Of a stretch of DNA of 64,000 nucleotides, positions 18,070-25,902 are shown one piece after another. Within the stretch, counting starts at the first letter, position 1. The number at the start of each line of letters is the position of its first letter. The position numbers were made by a program, and so were the translations under genes. This DNA is from Bacillus sp. FJAT-27264 (GTDB lineage Bacteria; Bacillota; Bacilli; Paenibacillales; Paenibacillaceae), in the NCBI RefSeq assembly GCF_001682855.1, contig NZ_MAQW01000029.1, positions 356,487-420,486 on the forward strand, read 5' to 3'. The notes under the pieces were generated by a model, which saw nothing but the letters and a program-made list of their open reading frames with translations, searched no databases and was not told the origin of the DNA.

Positions 18070-19482
18070 ATGCTGATCATTCCAAAGCTTCATGAGAATA
18101 CTGAAGTGCCCTACTACATCCAGCTATATCATTATTTCAAAAATGAGATCATTGGCGGCGTTCTCGCACCCAATATCCGTCTGCCCTCCATCCGCAGTCT
18201 GGCCTCCCAATTGGGCATCAGCTCCACCCCCGTTGAACTGGCGTACCAGCAGTTGCTATCAGAAGGCTTCATCACAAGTAGACCCAAGAGCGGCTATTAT
18301 GTGCTGCCAATCCACCTTTCTTACGGGAAGGCAGTATCCATGAAGCGTCCGGGTCCGTCTTCATTTCCTATAACTGCAAGAGACGCACAGCATTATCCTT
18401 ACGACTTCCATATCTCCAAAAATGATTTTTCCGTCTTTCCCCATAAAATCTGGCGCAGCCTTTATCAGGAGCAGCTAGCGAATGAGGAGCTCCTCCAATA
18501 CGGCGACCCGCAGGGCGAACCTGGGCTGAGAGCTAGTATCTCTGCGTATCTGAATTCTTTCCGTGGATTGCAGTGCTCACAGGAACAGGTTGTAATTGGC
18601 GGCGATCAGTATACTCTCGCCTCTCAGTTGAGTTTAATGCTCCAAAACAGCACTGGGCGACTCGGCTTTGAAGATCCAGGCTACCATCTGGTACCGTCGA
18701 CCTTCGCAAGAAACGGCTACGAAGCGCTTCCGATTGACCTTCAAGAAGACGGGCTGAACCTCATAACCCTGTATCAAAGTAACGCCAACATCGTCTACGT
18801 ATCACCCTCCCATCAGTTCCCGATGGGTATGACTATGCCTATTGGGAAACGCCTGGCGTTGCTGGAGTGGGCCAAAGTCAGACAAGGCTATATTATAGAG
18901 GATGATTATGATGGTGAGTTCCGCTATCACGGACGCCCAATTCCATCCTTGCAAGGCTTAGTGGCGAACAGTCCGGTAATCTATATGGGCAGCTTCGCCC
19001 AGTCCCTGTCCCCGGCACTCTGTATCCACTACATGATTCTCCCCAAGGAACTGCTGCCTCTCTATCACTGCTTAAAAAGCGAGCTGTATCTGGAGCATTC
19101 CGCCTCCCGCCTTAACCAGATTGCCCTGCACTATTTTATCGAACGGGGGCATTTTGGCAGGCATCTACGCAAGATGCGACAGCTCTATCAAAGAAAGCAT
19201 GATGTATTGCTTCAATCGCTAAAGAAGTATTTTGGAGAGTGTGGAATAGTCCTAGGCAGGGATGCCGGATTCCATCTTCTGCTGCGCATCTCGCATGATC
19301 ATACTAAAGAGCAACTAGTCTCTCTCGCCAAGAAAGCCGGAGTCCGTATCACCCCTATGTCCTACACTTGGTGGGATAAGCGCACCAGCGGCGAATTGGA
19401 ATTCATTATGGGGTTTGGTGGCATAGCAGAAGACAGAATTGCAGAGGGGATTCGAACCCTGAAGAATGTTTGGTATCCCTAG
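18070..19482 (+). CDS. MocR-type (GntR-HTH + aminotransferase-like) regulator lacking the PLP lysine
   Basis: Transcription regulator of 470 residues. Residues 1-75 form a GntR winged helix (LPSIRSLASQLGISSTPVELAYQQLLSEGFITSRPKSGYYV). The rest is a fold-type I aminotransferase-like domain with YGDPQGEPGLRASIS, the cofactor-facing IEDDYDGEFRY and a late conserved core. In PLP-binding MocR proteins such as GabR or PdxR the segment TFSK(S)L...R holds the Schiff-base lysine. Here it reads GSFAQSLSPALCIHY, so the lysine is Gln311 and the usual nearby Arg is Cys318. It is probably unable to bind PLP covalently. It starts divergently from the GNAT gene, a likely target. Confidence 0.88.
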   Translation: MLIIPKLHENTEVPYYIQLYHYFKNEIIGGVLAPNIRLPSIRSLASQLGISSTPVELAYQQLLSEGFITSRPKSGYYVLPIHLSYGKAVSMKRPGPSSFPITARDAQHYPYDFHISKNDFSVFPHKIWRSLYQEQLANEELLQYGDPQGEPGLRASISAYLNSFRGLQCSQEQVVIGGDQYTLASQLSLMLQNSTGRLGFEDPGYHLVPSTFARNGYEALPIDLQEDGLNLITLYQSNANIVYVSPSHQFPMGMTMPIGKRLALLEWAKVRQGYIIEDDYDGEFRYHGRPIPSLQGLVANSPVIYMGSFAQSLSPALCIHYMILPKELLPLYHCLKSELYLEHSASRLNQIALHYFIERGHFGRHLRKMRQLYQRKHDVLLQSLKKYFGECGIVLGRDAGFHLLLRISHDHTKEQLVSLAKKAGVRITPMSYTWWDKRTSGELEFIMGFGGIAEDRIAEGIRTLKNVWYP

Positions 19483-19499
19483 CCTGTAACCACTCAAGG

Positions 19500-19730
19500 T
19501 TACCCACCCAAGGCCTCAGTTTCCCCCTGAATAAACTCCAGGAACTCCAGAATAATCGTAGCCACCGCATCCTCCTCCGGCAAATGAATGAATTTGCTGA
19601 TCCGCAGAATATCCTCTTCATATAGATCTATAAGCTGCAGCATGGCCTCGGTATTTCCTTGTTTGGCAGCACGCAGTAACTCTAGAATTTCACGGTCCGG
19701 GATAATTCCCGGATCATCTTTCGTTTCCAT
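19500..19730 (-). CDS. RsoA-like co-sigma protein (HTH_16-type)
   Basis: A 76-residue acidic helical protein. The core LLRAAKQGNTEAMLQLIDLYEEDIL followed by DAVATIILEFLEFIQ matches the small sigma-region-2-like family (HTH_16) that includes B. subtilis RsoA and Tn916 Orf8. Such proteins supply the core-RNAP and -10 recognition part of a sigma factor split over two polypeptides. Its ATG, preceded by GGGGGTG, lies 49 bases inside the end of the sigma-region-4 gene upstream, in another frame; such overlap suggests coupled translation at fixed ratio. It ends 17 bases after the convergent MocR gene. Function is inferred by family and pairing. Confidence 0.7.
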   Translation of the reverse strand: METKDDPGIIPDREILELLRAAKQGNTEAMLQLIDLYEEDILRISKFIHLPEEDAVATIILEFLEFIQGETEALGG

Positions 19731-20020
19731 TTATTCACCCCCTGTTGACTGATATTCAGCTGCCGGGCGACCTCGGCTTCCGTCAGATCCTGAAAGTAAA
19801 GTTTATCTATAATGACCTTTCCCTGCGGAGGTAACGTGTCGATTAGCTGCCGGACCCAAATCTTATCTTCATAGGAAACGGCAAAACCGACACCGTCAGA
19901 GGGATTGTCAAAGAAGGAGCATTCCCGGCTCCTGATTTTTCTGGCCCGATACTGCACTCTCCATCCAATGCGATAAATCTCGCTTTTACAACGCTCATAG
20001 ACCGATGTCTGCTTGTCCAC
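19682..20020 (-). CDS. Sigma-70 region-4 protein, SigO-like half sigma factor
   Basis: A 112-residue protein. Residues about 65-112 are a sigma-region-4 helix-turn-helix (LPPQGKVIIDKLYFQDLTE, then EVARQLNISQQGVNKWKRKMI), which in sigma factors reads the -35 element. The N-terminal half is basic and has no region 2, so alone it cannot be a full sigma factor. The next gene, overlapping by 49 bases, supplies a region-2-like protein. This matches the SigO/RsoA arrangement of B. subtilis, which controls the oxalate-decarboxylase locus, and the paired orf7/orf8 genes of Tn916. No target gene or matching promoter was identified here. Confidence 0.75.
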   Translation of the reverse strand: MDKQTSVYERCKSEIYRIGWRVQYRARKIRSRECSFFDNPSDGVGFAVSYEDKIWVRQLIDTLPPQGKVIIDKLYFQDLTEAEVARQLNISQQGVNKWKRKMIRELSRTVKF

Positions 20021-20278
20021 AATTAAGACTCTCCTCTCTAGTGTTGTCTATAGTAGGGAAATTCAAGGGAGCTTCCCACAACCAAAATAGGAACATTTGT
20101 TCTTATTTATAGTACCATTATTTAACTGGATTGTGAAATGAGCTGTCAATTCTCTATTCCAAATGGCGCTCTTGGAGTGCTTTTTCCGCAAAAAAAAGAT
20201 TTCCGGTTGTTATTCTCTACACGAGATCACCTATATAAGTGAAGGCTATGACAGCCTATCCAACCAAAGGGAGCTAAT

Positions 20279-21973
20279 ATGATGAAAAAAGTGCTGTACG
20301 TACCGCTCGATGATCGCCCGGTGAACCTGGATGATGTCATTGTCCAAGGAAGATCTGCCGGCATCCAGATCATTACACCGAAACTTGATGATATCAGGAA
20401 CCGCCCGGATTCCGAGAAAACTTACTCCGGCACCACGCTGGACAGTACCTCCTCGCCAACCTATGGCCATCCGGCGAATATCCGCCATTTCATTCTGAAC
20501 CACTCCGCCTCGGTGGACGGCTTTATTATTTCGAGTGATATGCTGGCCTATGGGGGCCTGATCGGCAGCAGACGTCTTCGTACAAATGGTGGCGGAGCTT
20601 ACCCGGACTATGATGCGGCAACAACAGATTTGCTGGATGTGATCCGTCTCGTTAAGCAAGATTATCCGGACAAACCGGTGTTTGTTCTGGATACGATAAT
20701 GCGGCTGGCGACAACCGTGTTTACTGAGGGACTTACTTTGGACGCCTATAATGAATCGCGCGGGCTCATGCTGCAGCCAAGAAGAACCTTGACTGCATTT
20801 GATGATATTTTGGAGGGATATAACCTGTCTCCTGATTCCGCCTATGGAGATACCATTCATTTTGATAAAGAGCAGTACTATAACACTCGCCAGCACAAAT
20901 TCAAATCCAACCGTTATATCCTAGAGTCTCTGGTGAAGGAGGGCTATATCGATTTCCTCGCGATTGGTGTGGACGACGCCAACACCCAGGGTGTACAGAT
21001 TAATGAGATCAAATATGTGGAAGGACGCATTCAAGCTTGGCTGGGGGGTGGAAGTAACGGACAGAATCCGGATCGAGCCATCATTCTTCCAGATGCGGAT
21101 GGACTGGGGCAAGCACTGATGGCTCGCATGGCGAATCAATTATATCGCGGAGGGGTAAAACCTGGTTATGCTGTACACTATTTCGGGCCCCACGGCTCCA
21201 CCATTACCAGCGCTTATGAGTATATGGATGTGCATCAAAATTTAGAGCGGCATGTAGATATCATTGGAGGCTGCATGGTATCGAACGATCCTGCAGTGGA
21301 GATTGTCGCGATTACTGCTGCAGATCAACTACCCGCAGCTCTGAACAGAATCACCGACAACAGTGACCAGTGTATTCCGACCATCGTCATTGATTTCGTC
21401 GACTTGGGCAAAGGTAATCCTGCAGTGACAGAGGCCCTGCTGGGTAACGAACACACAGGCCGTCTTCTGGGATACTGTGCCTGGAACACTGCCGGTAACA
21501 AAATGGGGCTCGCACTTGGTATGGGGCAAGCCCGGTACGCCTACTTGTTGACAGAGACGAATGAAACCGCCCTTAAGGCGGCTATGAACGCTCACGGATC
21601 ACTGCTGTTCAAACGCTTTTTGAAAGACTACTACTATAAAACACTCGCCATCGTCCTGATTCGAACCTATTCGAGAGATCATTCCTTGTACACCAATACT
21701 TCAACACTTGCCGATCAGAATATGCTGCTGTTCAATTCGCCTGCCGATTATACTCATATGCAGACTGTCCTGCGAGAGCAGATGCAGAGCCACACCGCCA
21801 CTCTTGCCAGCACAGCAGCATTTCAAGCCGGCAACTCAGCGATTCTCCAAATCTGCGGCTCCGACTGGACTTACGCTGAATATGCCTGCGCAATACTCCC
21901 ATACGAGAACCCGGACTTCATCTGGGGTCGCGCCTTTGAAATTACGCTGAATCCGGCACTGAATCTGGAATAG
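20279..21973 (+). CDS. DUF4127 family protein
   Basis: A 564-residue cytoplasmic protein starting KKVLYVPLDDRPVNLDDV, the family hallmark of DUF4127, with the conserved SSDMLAYGGLIGSR near residue 80-95 and DFLAIGVDDANTQG near residue 225. No signal peptide or membrane segment. Function is not established for the family. Conserved Asp, His and Asn clusters (DDRP, DDANTQG, HGS) look like an enzyme active site, possibly metal-dependent. It stands alone: divergent from the split sigma genes 258 bp upstream, and followed by a hairpin. GGGAG precedes tandem ATGs at 20279/20282. Confidence 0.85.
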   Translation: MMKKVLYVPLDDRPVNLDDVIVQGRSAGIQIITPKLDDIRNRPDSEKTYSGTTLDSTSSPTYGHPANIRHFILNHSASVDGFIISSDMLAYGGLIGSRRLRTNGGGAYPDYDAATTDLLDVIRLVKQDYPDKPVFVLDTIMRLATTVFTEGLTLDAYNESRGLMLQPRRTLTAFDDILEGYNLSPDSAYGDTIHFDKEQYYNTRQHKFKSNRYILESLVKEGYIDFLAIGVDDANTQGVQINEIKYVEGRIQAWLGGGSNGQNPDRAIILPDADGLGQALMARMANQLYRGGVKPGYAVHYFGPHGSTITSAYEYMDVHQNLERHVDIIGGCMVSNDPAVEIVAITAADQLPAALNRITDNSDQCIPTIVIDFVDLGKGNPAVTEALLGNEHTGRLLGYCAWNTAGNKMGLALGMGQARYAYLLTETNETALKAAMNAHGSLLFKRFLKDYYYKTLAIVLIRTYSRDHSLYTNTSTLADQNMLLFNSPADYTHMQTVLREQMQSHTATLASTAAFQAGNSAILQICGSDWTYAEYACAILPYENPDFIWGRAFEITLNPALNLE

Positions 21974-22004
21974 CGTCATTCTTACCGCTCCAAAGCTAAA
22001 TAAA

Positions 22005-22037
22005 GCAGCCCGTTCCATGAAAAGTGGAACGGGCTGC
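22005..22037 (+). terminator. Terminator hairpin after DUF4127 gene
   Basis: Stem GCAGCCCGTTCCA/TGGAACGGGCTGC with 7-nt loop. The T-tract is weak; A-rich sequence on the left could serve the opposite strand. Confidence 0.75.
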
Positions 22038-22175
22038 TGCTCATTATGCCTCCTGATACTACTCCTGTCCCTGTAAAGATTTTCTCGCAACACAGGTACA
22101 GTGCTTTACGGAATGAAAAGGTGATGGCACCTATCGGTCATATCAGGCGCGCCGGTACATCCCCACAGCGTCGCT

Positions 22176-23123
22176 CTATTGGTATTTGGACATCATCCGC
22201 GAGAGCTTGACTACCATCTGGTCCACCAATTCTGCTGGTTGTTGGACGGTTGCGTCATCGCCCAGGCTGATCATAAAGTCAGCCAAGAAAGCAAGGTCAC
22301 GCTTCGGGACCTCCCCTTCCAGCCACCCCGTGCCATTCTCTCGGATATGCAGCATGGGAACCAGCCACAATTCTGCTTCGCACCTCTGAACCCCTTCCTT
22401 ACCCAGTTCGACAAGAAATGTTATGGTCTCCGTTTCGTTCCGCAGCACTTCCTTCCGATTGATCAGATGAACTTCCCGCAAATCCATCGGCGTAAGGCCT
22501 GACGTATCGAAATCCGCGGAATACATTCTATCGCAGCGGAAGACCCTAATGCCCTCACGGAGAAAACAATACGCTGGACAGTACCATAAGCCATTATGGG
22601 CATAGACCCCAATGGGCTGAATCTGCCGCTGCGAACGTTCTCCTTTTGCTTCATATTCAATGGTCATCACCCGCTGCCCGATCGCCCCCTCCAACAGTAT
22701 CGATAGATAGGGGGACTCTGTTTGCCGCACTGGGGTCACAATGTCGAAGCGATTCTTCACCTGATCAATACGGTCTCGGACCTCGCTGGACATATGGTGG
22801 TAGAACTTCTGAAGCGCCGCCGCAGATTCTTCCTTGAAAGGTAGCGAAGTATAATGACGCAGGGCATGGCTGGCAAAAAACAGGGCAACCGCCTCCTCCT
22901 CCGTAAAGGCAATGGGCGGAAGAATGCTTTCTTTCAACACTTGATAACCACCGTGTGGACCCACTTCTGAATACAAAGGAACACCTAGCTCGCTAAGCTC
23001 CTGCAGATCCCTCAGGATAGTCCTTGTAGAGACCTGGAATTCCTCGGCCAGTTCCTTGACAGTAAATCTCCGTTTTCGGTTGACGGTCATCATCAGCTCC
23101 AGCAACCGTTTTGATTTTGGCAT
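22176..23123 (-). CDS. WYL-domain transcriptional regulator (YafY-like)
   Basis: A 315-residue regulator. Residues 1-60 are a winged HTH (RRFTVKELAEEFQVSTRTILRDLQEL), residues about 65-130 a helical spacer (FTEEEAVALFFASHAL), and about 140-215 a WYL ligand-sensing domain (QRQIQPIGVYAHNGLWYCPAYCFL, RVFRCDRM), with a C-terminal WCX extension. In family members this domain senses small molecules or nucleic acid. The gene is divergent from the VOC-family gene; a perfect 21-bp palindrome lies 26 bp upstream of its start and is the obvious operator for autoregulation and control of that gene. Confidence 0.9.
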   Translation of the reverse strand: MPKSKRLLELMMTVNRKRRFTVKELAEEFQVSTRTILRDLQELSELGVPLYSEVGPHGGYQVLKESILPPIAFTEEEAVALFFASHALRHYTSLPFKEESAAALQKFYHHMSSEVRDRIDQVKNRFDIVTPVRQTESPYLSILLEGAIGQRVMTIEYEAKGERSQRQIQPIGVYAHNGLWYCPAYCFLREGIRVFRCDRMYSADFDTSGLTPMDLREVHLINRKEVLRNETETITFLVELGKEGVQRCEAELWLVPMLHIRENGTGWLEGEVPKRDLAFLADFMISLGDDATVQQPAELVDQMVVKLSRMMSKYQ

Positions 23124-23148
23124 ATGGCAGACTCCATTAAATTTTTAT

Positions 23149-23169
23149 TAGTGACAATAGTTGTCACTA
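23149..23169. promoter_or_regulatory. Operator-like palindrome between WYL regulator and VOC genes
   Basis: Perfect inverted repeat TAGTGACAA, TAG, TTGTCACTA. For the plus-strand gene its right arm includes TTGTCA at 23161-23166, usable as a -35 box with TAAGAT 16 bp downstream, so a bound regulator would block the promoter. Confidence 0.75.
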
Positions 23170-23195
23170 TTAGACTCTACAATAAGATTACAACC

Positions 23196-23218
23196 AGAAC
23201 AAGAACAAGAACAAGAAC
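23196..23218 (+). repeat. AAGAAC hexamer tandem repeat in 5' UTR
   Basis: AGAAC followed by three AAGAAC units, between the palindrome and the VOC gene. A purine-rich unstructured leader that could tune translation if unit number varies. Confidence 0.8.
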
Positions 23219-23254
23219 ACCACAACATAATTCAACTAAAGGAGATGTATAAGA

Positions 23255-23680
23255 ATGTCTTTTCAATTAATTCCCTACATTATGCTTAACGGTCAGGCTA
23301 AGGAAGCCATCCAATTCTATGAACAAGCTTTAGGTGCCCAGCTGCTTTTCAAACAAACCTTTGGCGAAGGCCCACAGAACCCCGATTCTCCGCTGAAGGC
23401 CGAGGACGCAGCGCTTGTCGCGCACGCCATTCTGAAGATTGGCGATACACAGATTTTTGTGGCAGATTGCATCCCGGGGTTAACACTCCAACAGGGCAAC
23501 GTCCTGACGATCTGTCTCACCACAGATGACAGCGATCAGGCCAAGCAATTTTATCAGGCCTTGCAACAAGGGGGTCAGGTTATTCTGCCGTTGGAAGCGG
23601 CCTATTTTAGTCCGGCTTATGGGATGGTTAAGGATAAGTTCGGCGTAACCTTTCAAATTTTCACCAAACGACAGTCATAG
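23255..23680 (+). CDS. VOC-family protein (PhnB/glyoxalase-like)
   Basis: A 141-residue cytoplasmic protein of the vicinal-oxygen-chelate superfamily, PhnB-like subgroup: IPYIMLNGQAKEAIQFYEQALGA at the N-terminus, HAILKIGDTQIFVAD in the middle and SPAYGMVKDKFGVTFQIF at the end. The family covers glyoxalases, dioxygenases and antibiotic-binding proteins; substrate unknown. AAAGGAGATG precedes the ATG. It is the divergent neighbour of the WYL regulator, which probably controls it. Confidence 0.88.
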   Translation: MSFQLIPYIMLNGQAKEAIQFYEQALGAQLLFKQTFGEGPQNPDSPLKAEDAALVAHAILKIGDTQIFVADCIPGLTLQQGNVLTICLTTDDSDQAKQFYQALQQGGQVILPLEAAYFSPAYGMVKDKFGVTFQIFTKRQS

Positions 23681-23849
23681 AAATGCTTCAAACCTTCCTT
23701 TTCAATCTGATAAAAGGGTTGCGATCTAATCTTAACAGCACCTTAATTTAGACCTCCGGGATTAATGCAATGATAAGATTCAGTTACCCACGTGTTAACA
23801 CTCATCGGATAAACTCAGCTATGAAACCAACGATAAAGGAGATAAACCG

Positions 23850-24887
23850 ATGAATGATTTTATTAGCAAAAAAAGCCTGGTGCTGTTAAGTCTTGTTGGC
23901 TCATTGAGTGTAGGTTCCTTAGCTGCCTCAGCTTCGGCAAATTCCGCGAAGTCTGACACAGCACCCGTAAGCTCTATCACAAAGGTAGCTGCAGTGAATT
24001 CAAATTCGAAATCGCAGCCCCAAACTTCTCCCTTCAAACCGGACCAATTACTGCAACTGCTGCAGCAAGAGAAATATGAATTGATTTATGGACAAACCAT
24101 AGCGGAATTCAAAAAGGCGTTCCCGCTTCAAGACTTCAAGCAAGCCGCTCGCCTGTACCACAGTAACGTCACTTCCTATAAATTGAAGAGTCACGTAGCC
24201 TTGAACAATACCAACTACTATGCCTGGACGGACCCTAAAGGTGAAAAAACGATGCAGGTCATGTTTAACAGTAAAAATCAGATCGAGTTCCTTATCTTTG
24301 ATACATTGAAATTGTATCCTGAGACCGATGCAAAGCGTACGCAGACGACCTTTCAGCTTCCCTTTAAAGGGAATTGGTTTGTCTTCTGGGGGGGACCCAA
24401 TGAGCTGATCAACTACCACTATGGGGCTGAACAGCAGCGATATGCGTATGACCTGATTGTCGTTAACAATGGATTCAGCTATAAAGGAGATCCCACCAAA
24501 AATGAAAGCTACTACGCTTTTGGTAAACCTATCTTCGCTGCCGCAGCAGGCAAGGTAGTGAAAGTAGTCAATAACATCCATGACAACAGCCCTGTCGGAA
24601 CGGAGAATACGAAGGAGATTGCCGGAAACCATGTTATTATCGATCACGGCAATGGAGAGTTCAGTTATTATGCCCATCTGCAAAAGGGCTCGGTCAGCGT
24701 CAAAGTGGGCGACCAGGTGAAAGCCGGAGATTCGCTTGGCAAATGCGGCAACTCGGGTAATTCCAGTGAAGCACATCTGCATTTCGAGGTAGCCAACAGT
24801 GCGGAGCTGTATACTACGAAGTCCCTGCGCGTAAACTGGAAGAACGCTGATGATTACGAACAAGGGACCTATATCAAAGCACCTTAA
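23850..24887 (+). CDS. Secreted M23-family (LytM-like) peptidase
   Basis: Exported metallopeptidase of 345 residues. Signal peptide at 1-30 (cleavage near ASA-N), a linker, a DUF3887-like domain (about 60-150, LLQQEKYELIYGQT...), then the M23 catalytic domain (about 175-330). The zinc site is partly seen: NYHYGAEQQRYAYD with the conserved Asp, and HLHFEV near residue 310; YYAHL lies between. In this subgroup the first histidine is in NYH rather than the classic HxxxD spacing. Expected activity is cleavage of peptidoglycan cross-bridge peptides during growth or sporulation. It is monocistronic with a strong shared terminator. Confidence 0.88.
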   Translation: MNDFISKKSLVLLSLVGSLSVGSLAASASANSAKSDTAPVSSITKVAAVNSNSKSQPQTSPFKPDQLLQLLQQEKYELIYGQTIAEFKKAFPLQDFKQAARLYHSNVTSYKLKSHVALNNTNYYAWTDPKGEKTMQVMFNSKNQIEFLIFDTLKLYPETDAKRTQTTFQLPFKGNWFVFWGGPNELINYHYGAEQQRYAYDLIVVNNGFSYKGDPTKNESYYAFGKPIFAAAAGKVVKVVNNIHDNSPVGTENTKEIAGNHVIIDHGNGEFSYYAHLQKGSVSVKVGDQVKAGDSLGKCGNSGNSSEAHLHFEVANSAELYTTKSLRVNWKNADDYEQGTYIKAP

Positions 24888-24898
24888 TGATCGAATAA

Positions 24899-24932
24899 GA
24901 AGAAGCAACTCAGACATCTGAGCTGCTTCTTC
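24899..24932. terminator. Bidirectional terminator between M23 peptidase and response regulator
   Basis: Stem GAAGAAGCA-A-CTCAG pairing with CTGAG-C-TGCTTCTTC, loop ACAT, between convergent genes. Confidence 0.85.
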
Positions 24933-24996
24933 CATTATATTAACCGCAGACGGCCGGTTCATGAATCCCTATGAGGTCACAGGGGCTAGAGATCCT

Positions 24997-25656
24997 TCAC
25001 AGCAACCCTTCCTCCGCAGCCTTGCGCATAGCAGAAGCCCGATTCTGAACCCCCAACTTGGAATAGATGCTGGAGATGTAATTTTTGACTGTTCCCTCGG
25101 ACAAGAACATCCGCTCAGCAATGAAACGGTTCACCAACCCTTCCGATATATATTGCAGGACCTGCAGCTCGCGTTCTGTTAATCCATGAATTGAACCTTT
25201 GGCAGTTCCCAAAGGCTTGACCTCTCTACTACCGGCAATATGATGCGCGAACAGAGAACGGGCCACCTCCTGGGTAATCATCATCTCCCCCCGATGAACC
25301 AACTGAACAGCAGACGCTAAATCCATCGGATCAATGGCTTTCAGGATATATCCCTCTGCTCCGGCATTCAGCGCTGCCGTCACATAATCGATCTCCTGAA
25401 AGGTCGTCAGGATGATGATCCTGATCTCCGGCCACCGTTGCTTGATAATTGCCGTAGCCTCCACTCCATCCATAACTGGCATATGAATATCCATCAAAAT
25501 CACATCCGGCTGAAGACTTTCCGCTTGGGTTATCGCTACCTGCCCATTCTCAGCCATACCCGCAACCTCAATCCCCGGAGTCATGCCGAGGACAATCCCC
25601 AGGCTCTTACGGATCAGATCCTGATCTTCTGCGATCAGTAGTTGAATGGCTTCCAT
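24997..25656 (-). CDS. NarL/FixJ-type response regulator (orphan)
   Basis: A 219-residue response regulator from the ATG at 25656 (AAAGGGGGCG upstream); longer starts add residues not seen in the family. The receiver has the acidic pair ED at 10-11, phospho-acceptor Asp56 in DVILMDIHMPVMDG, Thr in ILTTF and Lys in YILKAID. The C-terminal LuxR-type HTH reads GLTERELQVLQYISEGLVNRFIAERMFLSEGTVKNYISSIYSKL (in two halves around LVN). No histidine-kinase gene is adjacent. Its receiver and HTH type match partners of DesK-like kinases; the orphan kinase at 13546-14709 is a candidate. Confidence 0.92.
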   Translation of the reverse strand: MEAIQLLIAEDQDLIRKSLGIVLGMTPGIEVAGMAENGQVAITQAESLQPDVILMDIHMPVMDGVEATAIIKQRWPEIRIIILTTFQEIDYVTAALNAGAEGYILKAIDPMDLASAVQLVHRGEMMITQEVARSLFAHHIAGSREVKPLGTAKGSIHGLTERELQVLQYISEGLVNRFIAERMFLSEGTVKNYISSIYSKLGVQNRASAMRKAAEEGLL

Positions 25657-25902
25657 AGATACGCCCCCTTTGTATCCTGTTTCTGGCATCATATGAGGCC
25701 GAACCAGCACTGTACATTCCACCTTATCCGAGAGGAGCCGGTCCCTCTATTCCATTTTTCTGTAAGTATAAGTCATGCCCCCCTGCAAATCCATATCATT
25801 TATGCCTTCCAAGCTGCCATAGCCGATGAAGAGAACGACAGACAATAAGTGATATAATAGAAGGAGATAATAGCAACTATATATTAACGGGAGAATAAAG
25901 CG

